Shown: piece after piece, positions 43,245-51,540 of the stretch
How the letters are laid out: each line of letters starts with the position of its first letter
How positions within the stretch are numbered: the first letter of the stretch is position 1
Notes under the pieces: model-generated
What the model was told of the DNA's origin: nothing
The model's database searches: none
What the model saw: only the letters and a program-made list of their open reading frames with translations
Assembly (NCBI GenBank): GCA_947459215.1
Contig: CANHCQ010000004.1
Coordinates: 1 to 64,000 of the forward strand
Reading direction: 5' to 3'
Origin: Phycisphaerales bacterium
GTDB lineage: Bacteria > Planctomycetota > Phycisphaerae > Phycisphaerales > UBA1924
Length of the DNA stretch: 64,000 bases
Translations under genes and position numbers: made by a program

Positions 43245-44386
43245 TCCGGGTTGCGTTCAAGATCCTGCTGCACGACACCGCGAAGTACCTCGCTCTGGTG
43301 ATGGGTATCGCCTTCGCGACGCTCCTGATCAGCCAGCAATCGGCGATCTTCCACTCGGTCATGGAGTCCTCCGTCCGCGACATCATCGATGTCACCGAGG
43401 CCGACATCTGGGTCATGAAGCCCAGCGTCGAGACCGTCGATCAGCCGGACCAGATGGCGGAACTGACCGTCAACCGGGTGCGGTCCACGGCGGGCGTGGA
43501 GTGGGCTGTCGCGTACTACCAGGCGGTGGCACAGCTTCGTACCTCGACCGGCCAGACCAAATCGGTCTCGCTCATCGGCGTCGATGACTCGTCGCTGGTC
43601 GGGGCGCCGCCGACCATGCTCCTCGGCTCGCTGTCCGACCTCCGCCGCCCCGACGCGGTGATCATGGACGCCGCGGGATTCGCCAGCATCTTCCCCGGCA
43701 CCGCGCCCCGAACAGGCGACATCGTCGAGATCGGCCAGCGTCGCGCCGAGATCGTCGGGATAAGCCACACCGGCCCGAGCTGGACCGGGCTTCCCCGCGT
43801 GCACACCCGCCGCTCGCTCGCGGTTGAGTTCGCACGCGAAACGCTCAACCCGGTGACGTACGTCCTGGCGCGGAGCGCGCGCGGGGGCTCGCCCGAAGAG
43901 GTCGCATCCGTGATCACCCAGAACACCGGGCTGTTGGCCCATTCGCGTGCGGGCTTCAAGGCGCGGTCGCAGGAGTGGGTGCTGAATTACTCGGGCGTGG
44001 CGGAGAACTTCGGCATCACCATCCTGATGGGTGTTGTGATCGGAGTCGCGATCGTCGGGCAGACGTTCTACATGTTCAGCGTCGAGAACCTCCGCCAGTT
44101 CGCCGCCCTGAAGGCCATCGGCGTAAGCAACGGACGGATCCTGGGCATGATCTCGTCGCAGGCTCTCTTCGTTTCCGTCGTCGGCTACTGCCTCGGGATC
44201 GGTGTGGCCAGCCTGTTCTTCGCGGTCTTCTCCCCCCAGCTCACCGGCGGCCTGCGGGGCATGTTCATGGATCCTGTCATCTTCGTCGGGACGGGCGTGT
44301 TCATTGTCTTCGTCACGCTGCTCTCGTGCGTGATCAGCGTCCGCCGCGTGCTCACGGTCGATCCCGCGGTGGTTTTTCGGAGCTGA
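43241..44386 (+). CDS. ABC exporter permease, FtsX/DevC-like
   Basis: A 381-residue permease with GTG start overlapping the tetR stop by four bases (GTGA). One N-terminal helix (YLALVMGIAFATLLISQQSA), a large periplasmic domain (~residues 40-255) and three C-terminal helices (TILMGVVIGVAIVGQTFYMF; GMISSQALFVSVVGYCLGIG; VIFVGTGVFIVFVTLLSCVI) give the MacB/FtsX layout. With the next two genes it forms a DevBCA-type tripartite pump that exports glycolipids or hydrophobic compounds. Confidence 0.9.
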   Translation: MIRVAFKILLHDTAKYLALVMGIAFATLLISQQSAIFHSVMESSVRDIIDVTEADIWVMKPSVETVDQPDQMAELTVNRVRSTAGVEWAVAYYQAVAQLRTSTGQTKSVSLIGVDDSSLVGAPPTMLLGSLSDLRRPDAVIMDAAGFASIFPGTAPRTGDIVEIGQRRAEIVGISHTGPSWTGLPRVHTRRSLAVEFARETLNPVTYVLARSARGGSPEEVASVITQNTGLLAHSRAGFKARSQEWVLNYSGVAENFGITILMGVVIGVAIVGQTFYMFSVENLRQFAALKAIGVSNGRILGMISSQALFVSVVGYCLGIGVASLFFAVFSPQLTGGLRGMFMDPVIFVGTGVFIVFVTLLSCVISVRRVLTVDPAVVFRS

Positions 44387-44388
44387 CC

Positions 44389-45099
44389 ATGCACGGCGTG
44401 GTGTGCCATCAGGTGGCGATCGAGTTCTCGACCGGCGCAGGGCCGATCCGCGTGCTCAAAGGCGTGGACTTCGAGGCTCCCGCGGGGCAACTCACGATGC
44501 TCGTGGGGCCGAGCGGGTGCGGGAAGACCACGCTCATCTCCATCATCGCCGGCCTGCTCCGTGGTGCGACTGGCTCGGTTCGGGTCTTTGGCGAGGAAGT
44601 GACGAAGCTGTCGGGAGCGGACCTCGTTCCCTTTCGGTTGGCCAACATCGGGTTTATCTTCCAGCAGTACAACCTGTTGTCCGGACTCAACGCGGCGGAG
44701 AACGCCGCGATCCCGCTCGTCGCGTCCGGCATGCCCTGGCCCGCGGCCCTGCGGCGGGCCGGCACACTGCTGAGCAAGCTGGGCTTGGACCAGCATCTGG
44801 ACAAACTGCCCCGTCAGCTCTCGGGCGGCCAGCAGCAGCGGGTGGCGATCGCCCGGGCGCTGGTGCACGAGCCGCGTCTGCTCCTGTGCGACGAGCCAAC
44901 CGCCGCCCTGGACGGCAAGTCCGGCCAGGCCGTCATGGGTCTGCTGCGTGAGCTCGCCGTGCATCCCGATCGCACCGCCATCGTGGTGACCCACGACCCG
45001 CGCGTGTACACCTACGCCGACCGCGTGGCCCATATGGAGGACGGCCTGCTCACCAAGGTCGAAGACGGAACGAGCGCTGCTCATGCGGGCGCCCACTGA
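44389..45099 (+). CDS. ABC exporter ATP-binding protein, DevA/LolD-like
   Basis: A 236-residue ATPase starting two bases after the permease stop. Walker A GPSGCGKTTLISII, Q-loop FIFQQYNLLSGLNAAEN, signature LSGGQQQRVAIARAL, Walker B RLLLCDEPTAALD and H-loop VVTHDPRVY are all intact. It belongs to the MacB/LolD-type branch that powers FtsX-fold permeases by mechanotransmission. Confidence 0.96.
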   Translation: MHGVVCHQVAIEFSTGAGPIRVLKGVDFEAPAGQLTMLVGPSGCGKTTLISIIAGLLRGATGSVRVFGEEVTKLSGADLVPFRLANIGFIFQQYNLLSGLNAAENAAIPLVASGMPWPAALRRAGTLLSKLGLDQHLDKLPRQLSGGQQQRVAIARALVHEPRLLLCDEPTAALDGKSGQAVMGLLRELAVHPDRTAIVVTHDPRVYTYADRVAHMEDGLLTKVEDGTSAAHAGAH

Positions 45100-45117
45100 A
45101 ACACAAAGGTACTTCCC

Positions 45118-46164
45118 ATGCTCATCAAGTTCGGCATCCCCATTCTCGCGGCGGTGGCGATCGGCTTCGGCGCCGCGACCACGATCATCCTCAAGCCCGA
45201 GGATCGGCTGACCACGCCGCCCAATCCGCCGGCATCGACGACGCTCGGCACCGACACCGTCGCCGGGCTGGGCGAGTTCCAAAGCCCGGGCGAGCCCATC
45301 GCCGTGGGCTCGCCGGTTTCGGGCGTCGTGAAGGCTGTTCGTGTAGTCACCGGAGACACGGTCCGCCGCGGACAGCCGCTCTTCGAGATCGACGACCGCG
45401 AGGCCTTGGCTGAACTGAACCTCAAGCGCCAGACGCTCGCCGCGGCGGAGGCCAGAGTGCGGCGGCTGAAGGCCGGGACGCGCCCGGAGGATCTGCCGCC
45501 GGCCCGAGCCCGTGTGGAGGCCGCCTCCGTCGCAACGGAGCGAACCGAGGATCTGCTGTCGCGGGCGCAGAGCCTTGAAGCCACCGGCGCCATGAGCCGC
45601 GAGGAGATCCGCATCCGCTCCTTCGCACACCGAGTGGCCAAGGCCGAGCTGATCGAGGCCCAGTCCGTACTCGCGCGGCTCGAGGCGGGATCGTGGGCGC
45701 CCGACATCGACATCGCCGAACGCGAGCGGGATCAGGCTCGCGCCGAAGTGCAGCAAGTCGAGACCGAGCTCGACCGACTGGTCGTTCGTGCACCCGCCGA
45801 CGCCACCGTCCTGCGAACCGATGTTCGCGAGGGAGAGTTCGTGCAGGCCGGTGAGTCGCTGCGGCCACCGATCGTGCTCGCCCGCGCCGGCGGGCTCGAG
45901 GTTCGTGTGCAGGTCGACGAGGAGGACGCGAGCCGCGTGCGCCCCGGGGCTCCAGCAGAAGGCTTTGTGCGCGGCCGGGAACGGGTCAAGGTGGAACTGG
46001 AGTTCCTTCGCATCGAGCCTCGAGTCGTCCCCAAGACCTCCATCACGGGTTCGACCACCGAACGCGTGGACACCCGCGTGCTCTTCGTGGTCTACCGCGT
46101 CGTGGGGTCACCCGAGCAGGTGTACGTCGGGCAGAAGCTCGATGTCTTCATCAGGGCCGGATGA
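45118..46164 (+). CDS. HlyD/DevB-type membrane-fusion protein
   Basis: A 348-residue adaptor anchored by one N-terminal helix (MLIKFGIPILAAVAIGFGAA). Lipoyl-type halves GSPVSGVVKAVRVVTGDTVR and LVVRAPADATVLRTDVREGE flank a coiled-coil hairpin (~residues 95-215, Ala/Glu/Arg-rich). The beta-barrel end (RVQVDEEDASRVRPGAPAEG, YVGQKLDVFIRAG) is complete. It would link the permease to an outer-membrane exit; no TolC gene is adjacent. Confidence 0.93.
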   Translation: MLIKFGIPILAAVAIGFGAATTIILKPEDRLTTPPNPPASTTLGTDTVAGLGEFQSPGEPIAVGSPVSGVVKAVRVVTGDTVRRGQPLFEIDDREALAELNLKRQTLAAAEARVRRLKAGTRPEDLPPARARVEAASVATERTEDLLSRAQSLEATGAMSREEIRIRSFAHRVAKAELIEAQSVLARLEAGSWAPDIDIAERERDQARAEVQQVETELDRLVVRAPADATVLRTDVREGEFVQAGESLRPPIVLARAGGLEVRVQVDEEDASRVRPGAPAEGFVRGRERVKVELEFLRIEPRVVPKTSITGSTTERVDTRVLFVVYRVVGSPEQVYVGQKLDVFIRAG

Positions 46165-46290
46165 CTTGATCGAACCACGCTCGATCGGGCTCACCTGATG
46201 ACGCCGGTTGATCTCGCGCCGTCTGCGGACTGTTCCCCAGGCACCGCAACGATCGGGACTCCCGACGACATGCGGCTGGTACGATCCTTC

Positions 46291-47376
46291 ATGAATCCCG
46301 TCCTCATCTCCAGCTGGAACGGCGTGCCCGCGCTCGACTGCACCGCGGCGATGCTTGCAACACAGGCCGATCCGCTTGACGCTCTCGTCGCTGGCATCCA
46401 GCTTGTCGAGGACGACCCGGAAGAACTCTCCGTCGGCTACGGCGGACTCCCGAACGAGGACGGCGAGGTCGAGCTCGATGCCATCGTTATGCACGGACCG
46501 CTGCATCGGTCTGCGGCGGTGGCGGGCGTTCGCCGCGTGCGGCACGTCGCTCGTCTCGCGCTCGAAGTGCTCCGCCGCACCGATCACTCGCTGATCGTGG
46601 GCGAAGGGGCCAACAAGTTTGCGCGAGCGCTGGGGTTCCCGGAAGAGAATCTGCTCACCGAGAGGAGCCGCAAGGCGTGGCTGGACTGGAAGGCGAGCCT
46701 CAGCACGCGCGACGCGTGGCTGAGCGCCGCGGAATGGGCGGGTGAGAAGGATCCGCAGAGCGGCGACGCGTCCCGCAGCGGCTTCGGCCAGGCGCTCTGG
46801 GCTGGCAACGTGGACCCGAACGCGAATCAGGCGGTTCCGTCTCACCCGTCACCCCTCACACCTTCCCACTCTCCTCAACCCAACGACTCGCGCACGCCGT
46901 CGCCGATTCCCCACACCTACGGCACGATCCACACCTCGCTGCTGCTCGCGCCAGGTTCGGACCTCTACGGCTGCACCAGCACCAGCGGCCTGTCCTACAA
47001 ACTCGCCGGCCGCGTCGGCGACACCGCGTGCGTCGGGGCGGGGTGCTACACCGACAACGCGGTCGGCAGCGCGGGCGCGACGGGCCGCGGCGAAGCCGTC
47101 ATGCAGTCCTGCGGCGCGTTCGCGATCGTGGACGCGATGGCGGCGGGCCTGTCGCCGACCGACGCGTGCTTGAAGGTCTTGAAGCGGATCGCGGACAACA
47201 CCAAAGAGAAGCGGCTGCTGGACGCCAAGGGGCGGCCGGGTTTCAACGTGACGCTGTACGCCGTGCGGAAGGACGGGAAGTACGGAAGCGCGTCGATGCA
47301 CGAGGGGTACGAGTTCGCGGTGCACAGCGAGGGGAAGACGAGGCTGGAGCGGGCGGCGTTTTTGTTAGCGAAGTGA
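46291..47376 (+). CDS. Glycosylasparaginase-like Ntn hydrolase
   Basis: About 361 residues from ATG 46291 (MNPVLISSWNGVPALDCTAA); upstream ATGs are possible. The family cuts the GlcNAc-Asn bond of N-linked glycans after self-processing at an internal Thr. Seen: DPLDALVAGIQLVEDDPEEL, GYGGLPNEDGEVELDAIVMH, and after a Pro/Ser-rich linker the presumed cleavage Thr in HTYGTIHTS, then CTSTSGLSYKLAGRVGDTAC, GAGCYTDNAVGSAGATGRGE. The residues before the Thr are Y-G rather than the H-D of well-studied enzymes. A Ser/Pro/His-rich 30-residue linker precedes it. Confidence 0.86.
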   Translation: MNPVLISSWNGVPALDCTAAMLATQADPLDALVAGIQLVEDDPEELSVGYGGLPNEDGEVELDAIVMHGPLHRSAAVAGVRRVRHVARLALEVLRRTDHSLIVGEGANKFARALGFPEENLLTERSRKAWLDWKASLSTRDAWLSAAEWAGEKDPQSGDASRSGFGQALWAGNVDPNANQAVPSHPSPLTPSHSPQPNDSRTPSPIPHTYGTIHTSLLLAPGSDLYGCTSTSGLSYKLAGRVGDTACVGAGCYTDNAVGSAGATGRGEAVMQSCGAFAIVDAMAAGLSPTDACLKVLKRIADNTKEKRLLDAKGRPGFNVTLYAVRKDGKYGSASMHEGYEFAVHSEGKTRLERAAFLLAK

Positions 47377-47387
47377 TTGCCGCGTCT

Positions 47388-47550
47388 CCTCTCCCCGCGA
47401 GCGGGGAGAGGACCGCTTCGCCGCAGGCGAAGCAGGTGAGGGGAAGCCGCGCCGTTCTTCGCGGCGGCAGAAGTTCCGCGGTCCAAACACCCCTCCCCGG
47501 TCTCGCCAAGCCTCGACCACCCCTCCCCGCTGAAGCGGGGCGGGGAGGCG
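47388..47550. repeat. Composite dispersed repeat, modules A and B (copy 2)
   Basis: Module A: CCTCTCCCCGCGAGCGGGGA then hairpin CGCTTCGCCGCAGGCGAAGC and CAGGTGAGGGGA. Module B from 47488: CACCCCTCCCCGGTCTCGCC, and a CCCCGCTGAAGCGGGGCGGG hairpin variant. Same order as at 12231 and 53392. Between the asparaginase and AsmA-like genes. Confidence 0.85.
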
Positions 47551-47593
47551 CGTGATCCGCGCACTCGCTCGTACAATGCCGCCAGGAGCCCCC

Positions 47594-48517
47594 ATGAAAA
47601 AGCTCATCAAGCGTCTCTTCGCCCTCGGTTTCGTCCTCGTCCTGCTCGTCATCGGCGGCGTCGTCTTTGCCGTGATGAACATCAACTCGCTCGCCAAGGC
47701 CGGCATCGAGAAGGGCGGCACCTACGCCCTGGGCACCAACACCACGCTCCAGTCCGCCAACGTCGGCATCCTCGGCGGCACGTTCTCCATGAACGGGCTC
47801 AACGTCGCCAACCCGCCCGGCTACAAGGCTCCGTCGTTCCTCTCGCTCGGATCCGGCGGCGTCGCCGTGTCCTTCAACTCGCTGAGCAAGCCCGTCGTCG
47901 AGCTGCCCAAGCTCAGCCTCGACAACCTGAACGTCGCGCTCGAGAAGTCCGGCGGCAAGGCCAACTTCAACGTCATTCTCGACCACATCAAGAAGGTCGC
48001 CGATCAGGCCGGCGGCTCCGGTGGGTCGGGCGGGTCGTCGTCGGGCGGCGACAAGAAGTTCGTCGTCAACGAGCTCTCGCTCACCAACATCAAGATCAGC
48101 GTCGACCTCATCGGTGGACCCGCAGACCTCACCAAGGTGAACATCCCGATCGATGAGATCAAGCTCACCAACGTCGGCAAGACCGGCACCGGCGTCGGCG
48201 GCACCGGCGTGACGATGAGCCAGCTCGCCTCGATCATCGTGGAAGCGGTGCTGGCCGCCGCGGCCGACAAGGGCGGCGGCATCCTGCCCGCCGACATCCT
48301 CGGCGACCTGCAGGGCGGCCTCGCGGGCCTGGGCAATCTCGACAATCTGCAAATGTCGGTCGCGGCGAAGGCCCAGGGCACGATCGAGAAGATCGGCGGC
48401 GACGCGGTGAAGAAGGTCACCGACAAACTCGGCGGCGAGGCCGGGAAAGTCGTCGAAGACGCGACCAAGAAGGTGACGGACTTGATTCCGGGGATGAAGA
48501 AGCCGGAGAAGAAGTAG
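47594..48517 (+). CDS. AsmA-like envelope protein
   Basis: A 307-residue protein; AGGAG lies five bases before ATG 47594. One N-terminal helix (LFALGFVLVLLVIGGVVFAV), then a beta-rich region with the AsmA-like pattern TTLQSANVGILGGTFSMNGL and FLSLGSGGVAVSFNSL, a Gly/Ser linker near residue 150 (QAGGSGGSGGSSSGGDKK), and a helical Lys-rich end (KKVTDKLGGEAGKVVEDATK). AsmA-type proteins bridge the envelope or handle lipid transfer; this short form has only one visible anchor. Confidence 0.75.
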   Translation: MKKLIKRLFALGFVLVLLVIGGVVFAVMNINSLAKAGIEKGGTYALGTNTTLQSANVGILGGTFSMNGLNVANPPGYKAPSFLSLGSGGVAVSFNSLSKPVVELPKLSLDNLNVALEKSGGKANFNVILDHIKKVADQAGGSGGSGGSSSGGDKKFVVNELSLTNIKISVDLIGGPADLTKVNIPIDEIKLTNVGKTGTGVGGTGVTMSQLASIIVEAVLAAAADKGGGILPADILGDLQGGLAGLGNLDNLQMSVAAKAQGTIEKIGGDAVKKVTDKLGGEAGKVVEDATKKVTDLIPGMKKPEKK

Positions 48518-48556
48518 TCGCAACGCTAAAGGGTGTACGTCGCTAAACTGTGATCG

Positions 48557-50182
48557 ATGGGGTACATCTCTCGTGCAGACGATCGCCGGCTCCGCGCCCT
48601 CCTAAAGGCTCAACACACGCTTTTCGGCGGTGTTATTCACGGCATCGATGGAGCGATTGTTGAGCTGCAGGCTCGCTGCACTGAGATTCTCGCCGTGCCA
48701 GGCGAGCCCGCGCAGTGGCAGGCTGCGATTTCAGGGATGGCGCGGAAACCCGTCAATGAAGCGTTAGATCGAGTTCGCGGCGCAATCGCAGCATGCGGCA
48801 TTCGGCCGCCAGCCTGCGAGGTCACGATCAACCTTTCCCCAGCGGATCTCCCGAAGGACGGTACATGGCTTGACCTCCCGCTCGCCGTGATCATTCTTCA
48901 AGCGCTTGGTGAACTACCCGACCTTCCAGGCGATCAGGAAGATGACCTCATCTTGATGGGAGAACTCAGCCTGCACGGCGAAGTGCGTCGAGTTAGAGGC
49001 GCGCTGTCGATGGCCTTCGCTGCAAAGCCGGGGCAATTGCTCGTCGTACCCAAGGCCAACGAGAAAGAGTGCGCGCTCATTACGGCAAATCCTGACCACA
49101 AAGGCTGCCGCGTGGCTTCCGTGTCACACCTGCGTGACGTCGTAGCGTTTTTTCGTGGGGAATCCAAGCTACCAAACGTCCTCGCGCAGCCTATTTCGTT
49201 CGAGCCAATCGTTCAGAAGGCCACGGACTTTGCTCACGTCAAAGGCCAAGACTTGGCGAAAGAGGCCTGTCTTATCGCGGCGGCGGGCGGGCACAACCTA
49301 CTTTTGATCGGTCCGCCCGGGGAAGGGAAATCCCTTCTTGCGAGCGCGATTCCCGGCATTCTGCCGCGACTTACGAATCCGGAAAAAGTTGCTCTGACCA
49401 GAATCTATTCCGCGTGCGGCCACCTGGAATCAGACGGACAAGCGGTCACTCGCAGGCCGATGCGACCGGTACACCACACGTCGTCGCGTCAGGCTCTCGT
49501 CGGCGGCGGCACTGGGATCCCGCGACCTGGCGAAGTAACGCTGGCCCATCTGGGCGTGCTGTTCTTGGATGAACTTGCAGAGTTTCCTCGAAGCAGCATC
49601 GAAGCCCTGCGCCAACCGATCGAGAACGGCGAGGTCTCGATCGCAAGGGTTGGTGGCACAATGACATTTCCGGCTCGATTCACTCTTCTGGCCGCGATGA
49701 ACCCATGTCCCTGTGGCTATTTGGGCTCGGAGCAATGCAGATGCAAGCCCGCCCAAGTGAAAAAGTACCTCTCGAAGATAAGCGGACCCATTGTCGACAG
49801 AATCGATCTTCAGGTAGAAATGTCCCGCCTGAGTACCGAAGAGCGATTCGCCGAGCCGCCCCCACCATTGTCCGAAAAGTTGCGAGATCAGGTCGAACTG
49901 GCTCGCGAACGACAGTCTGTCAGGTTTCGAGAGACCGGCGTCGCGTTCAATGCGGCGATACCCGGCGGCAGAGTTCGAGATTTTTGCAGGTTCACTGCGG
50001 AATCGCTTGAACACTTCCGAAAGCTCGTTGACGAAAACACCCTGACGACCCGCTCGATCGATCGACTTGCAAAGGTCGCACGAACAGTCGCAGATCTCGA
50101 CGGCTCGGAAGACTTAAGGCCGCGAGACCTTGATTCTGCTGCCAGGTTCGTGGTTGGCGGGATCTTGCGCGATAGCTTCTGA
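48557..50182 (+). CDS. comM: YifB-family Mg-chelatase-like AAA ATPase, ComM
   Basis: A 541-residue protein. N-terminal LonC-like part (~1-190): TLFGGVIHGIDGAIVELQAR, ALDRVRGAIAACGIRPPACE, INLSPADLPKDGTWLDLPLA. ATPase part: Walker A LLLIGPPGEGKSLLASAIPG, Walker B LGVLFLDELAEFPRSSIEAL, then NPCPCGYLGSEQCRCKPAQV. C-terminal domain FLKLV-like with ENTLTTRSIDRLAKVARTVA. ComM drives branch migration during natural transformation in other bacteria. The N-terminal loop diverges from the usual GLPGF..VGLP. Base composition is lower in GC than its neighbours. Confidence 0.92.
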   Translation: MGYISRADDRRLRALLKAQHTLFGGVIHGIDGAIVELQARCTEILAVPGEPAQWQAAISGMARKPVNEALDRVRGAIAACGIRPPACEVTINLSPADLPKDGTWLDLPLAVIILQALGELPDLPGDQEDDLILMGELSLHGEVRRVRGALSMAFAAKPGQLLVVPKANEKECALITANPDHKGCRVASVSHLRDVVAFFRGESKLPNVLAQPISFEPIVQKATDFAHVKGQDLAKEACLIAAAGGHNLLLIGPPGEGKSLLASAIPGILPRLTNPEKVALTRIYSACGHLESDGQAVTRRPMRPVHHTSSRQALVGGGTGIPRPGEVTLAHLGVLFLDELAEFPRSSIEALRQPIENGEVSIARVGGTMTFPARFTLLAAMNPCPCGYLGSEQCRCKPAQVKKYLSKISGPIVDRIDLQVEMSRLSTEERFAEPPPPLSEKLRDQVELARERQSVRFRETGVAFNAAIPGGRVRDFCRFTAESLEHFRKLVDENTLTTRSIDRLAKVARTVADLDGSEDLRPRDLDSAARFVVGGILRDSF

Positions 50183-50220
50183 AACCCCGCTTGACGAATC
50201 CGTCCCACTTGCTATGCTGC

Positions 50221-50470
50221 CGTTGTCCCTCGGTGCCCGCCTCGTGTTTTGCACAAGTCGGGCTGAAAAGGGAAGTGTGGTGAGGTAAAGGCCCTAGGCC
50301 TCTGCCGATTCCACCGCGGACGCGCCGCCGTGACGGGCTTGGCGCTCTCCAGGGGCTTGCGAGCGGCATCGCTCGTCAGGCCCAGCCACTGCCGACGCTC
50401 TTCTCCAGAGCGGACCGGCGGGAAGGCGGAGAGTGCTGTACCCGAAGCCGGAAGACCTGCCGATGGACGC
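50221..50470 (+). ncRNA. Cobalamin riboswitch
   Basis: Conserved blocks in order: GGTGCCCGCC..GGGCTGAAAAGGGAAG, GTGTGGTGAGG, CCACCGCGGACGCGCCGCCG followed by TGACGGGC, AGCCACTGCC, GGCGGGAAGGCGG, and the 3' block GAAGCCGGAAGACCTGCCG. These match the B12-box layout (GGGAA..GGTG..GCGGAcCCGCCGCtGT..GCCACTG..GGGAAGGC..AGaCCTGCC). A hairpin CACGGGA-TGT-TCCCGTG (50473-50489) right after it may be the expression platform. The element reads toward the PEP-CTERM-like gene at 50749. Confidence 0.93.
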
Positions 50471-50748
50471 CGCACGGGATGTTCCCGTGACGGTTGACTG
50501 GCGGCCCTCGCGAATCGGGGCGGTCGGTGGAAGCGCTCGCGTTGTCCTCACGCGGCGTGCCCCCACTGAAACCACCGCTCCGGCGCAGGCTTCTGCCGCG
50601 GCGTTGTTGTCATGCGTTGTCATGACCTGCGTCGCGGGTGAGCCGTGGGTGTGAAGGCCGCCGCCTTGGCGAGGAACGCCCCGCGCGTCTCGGGGTGGCG
50701 TGGCCGGTCTTTGTGCGCTCCCGCACGAAAATCGGATGGAGAGATCTC

Positions 50749-51540
50749 ATGTTGCGTTTGGTTGTGTTGTCCGGCGTCGTCGGTGCTGTTGTGTCGTCTG
50801 CGGCGGTCGCGTCGCCGTTTGCCACCTCATGGTCCAGCTTCGTGCCCGGTGTGGGCGGGAGCGCGACGTACGCGGATCCGGCGGCGGCTCTCGGTTCGCC
50901 GACGCGGTTCACGGGTGTGCAGTTCGGCTTTCCCGGCGCGGTGACGCCTTTCAACCCGCCGTTTGATCCGGGCGAGATCGTGAGCATCGGCAAGGGCGGC
51001 TCGCTGGTGCTGGGCTTCGATCACGACGTGCAGAACCGCCCGAGCAATCCGTTCGGCGTGGATTTCATCGTCTTCGGAAACTGGTTCTACGCCGACGGCG
51101 GCGGTTTCGCGAGCAGCAAGTTCGGAGGGCGGAACGCCACCATCGAAGTCTCTCAGAACGGCACCGACTGGTTCCTCGTGCCGGGCGCCAACCCGACCAG
51201 CGGCTATGCGACCCTGGGGTACAGCGATCTGGCATCGCCCTACGAGAGTGCGCCGGGCTCGGTGCCGACCGACTTCACCAAGGCCGTCGATCCGTCGTTT
51301 GATCCCATCGGGAAGACCTACGCCCAGATCGTCGCCGGCTACAACGGCAGCGGCGGCGGGACGGGCGTGGACTTCTCCGCCACCGGGCTCGACTTCATCC
51401 GTTACATCCGCCTCACCAACCTCAGCGACAGCCCGGGCTCGCTCAACATCGACGCGATCGCGGCTGTGCCTTCTCCTGTCACCGCGTCGCTGTTTGTGAT
51501 CGCGACCCTGATCGCCCCGAGGAGGCGTCGCGGGTGCTGA
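50749..51540 (+). CDS. PEP-CTERM-like surface protein under a B12 riboswitch
   Basis: A 263-residue protein, GGAGAG before ATG 50749, signal peptide MLRLVVLSGVVGAVVSSAAV. The body (VQFGFPGAVTPFNPPFDPGE, GSLVLGFDHDVQNRPSNPFG, VDFIVFGNWFYADGGGFASS, TIEVSQNGTDWFLVPGANPT) is a beta-type extracellular domain found in planctomycete cell-surface proteins. The end VPSPVTASLFVIATLIAPRR followed by RRGC has the PEP-CTERM layout. First gene after the cobalamin riboswitch, so its expression should rise when B12 is scarce. No metal or cobalamin motif could be identified by eye. Confidence 0.83.
   Translation: MLRLVVLSGVVGAVVSSAAVASPFATSWSSFVPGVGGSATYADPAAALGSPTRFTGVQFGFPGAVTPFNPPFDPGEIVSIGKGGSLVLGFDHDVQNRPSNPFGVDFIVFGNWFYADGGGFASSKFGGRNATIEVSQNGTDWFLVPGANPTSGYATLGYSDLASPYESAPGSVPTDFTKAVDPSFDPIGKTYAQIVAGYNGSGGGTGVDFSATGLDFIRYIRLTNLSDSPGSLNIDAIAAVPSPVTASLFVIATLIAPRRRRGC

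Noticed and set aside
50463-50654. 63-residue frame starting right after the riboswitch
   Set aside because: No ribosome site and low-complexity composition; its first bases form the expression-platform hairpin, so a leader peptide is not supported.
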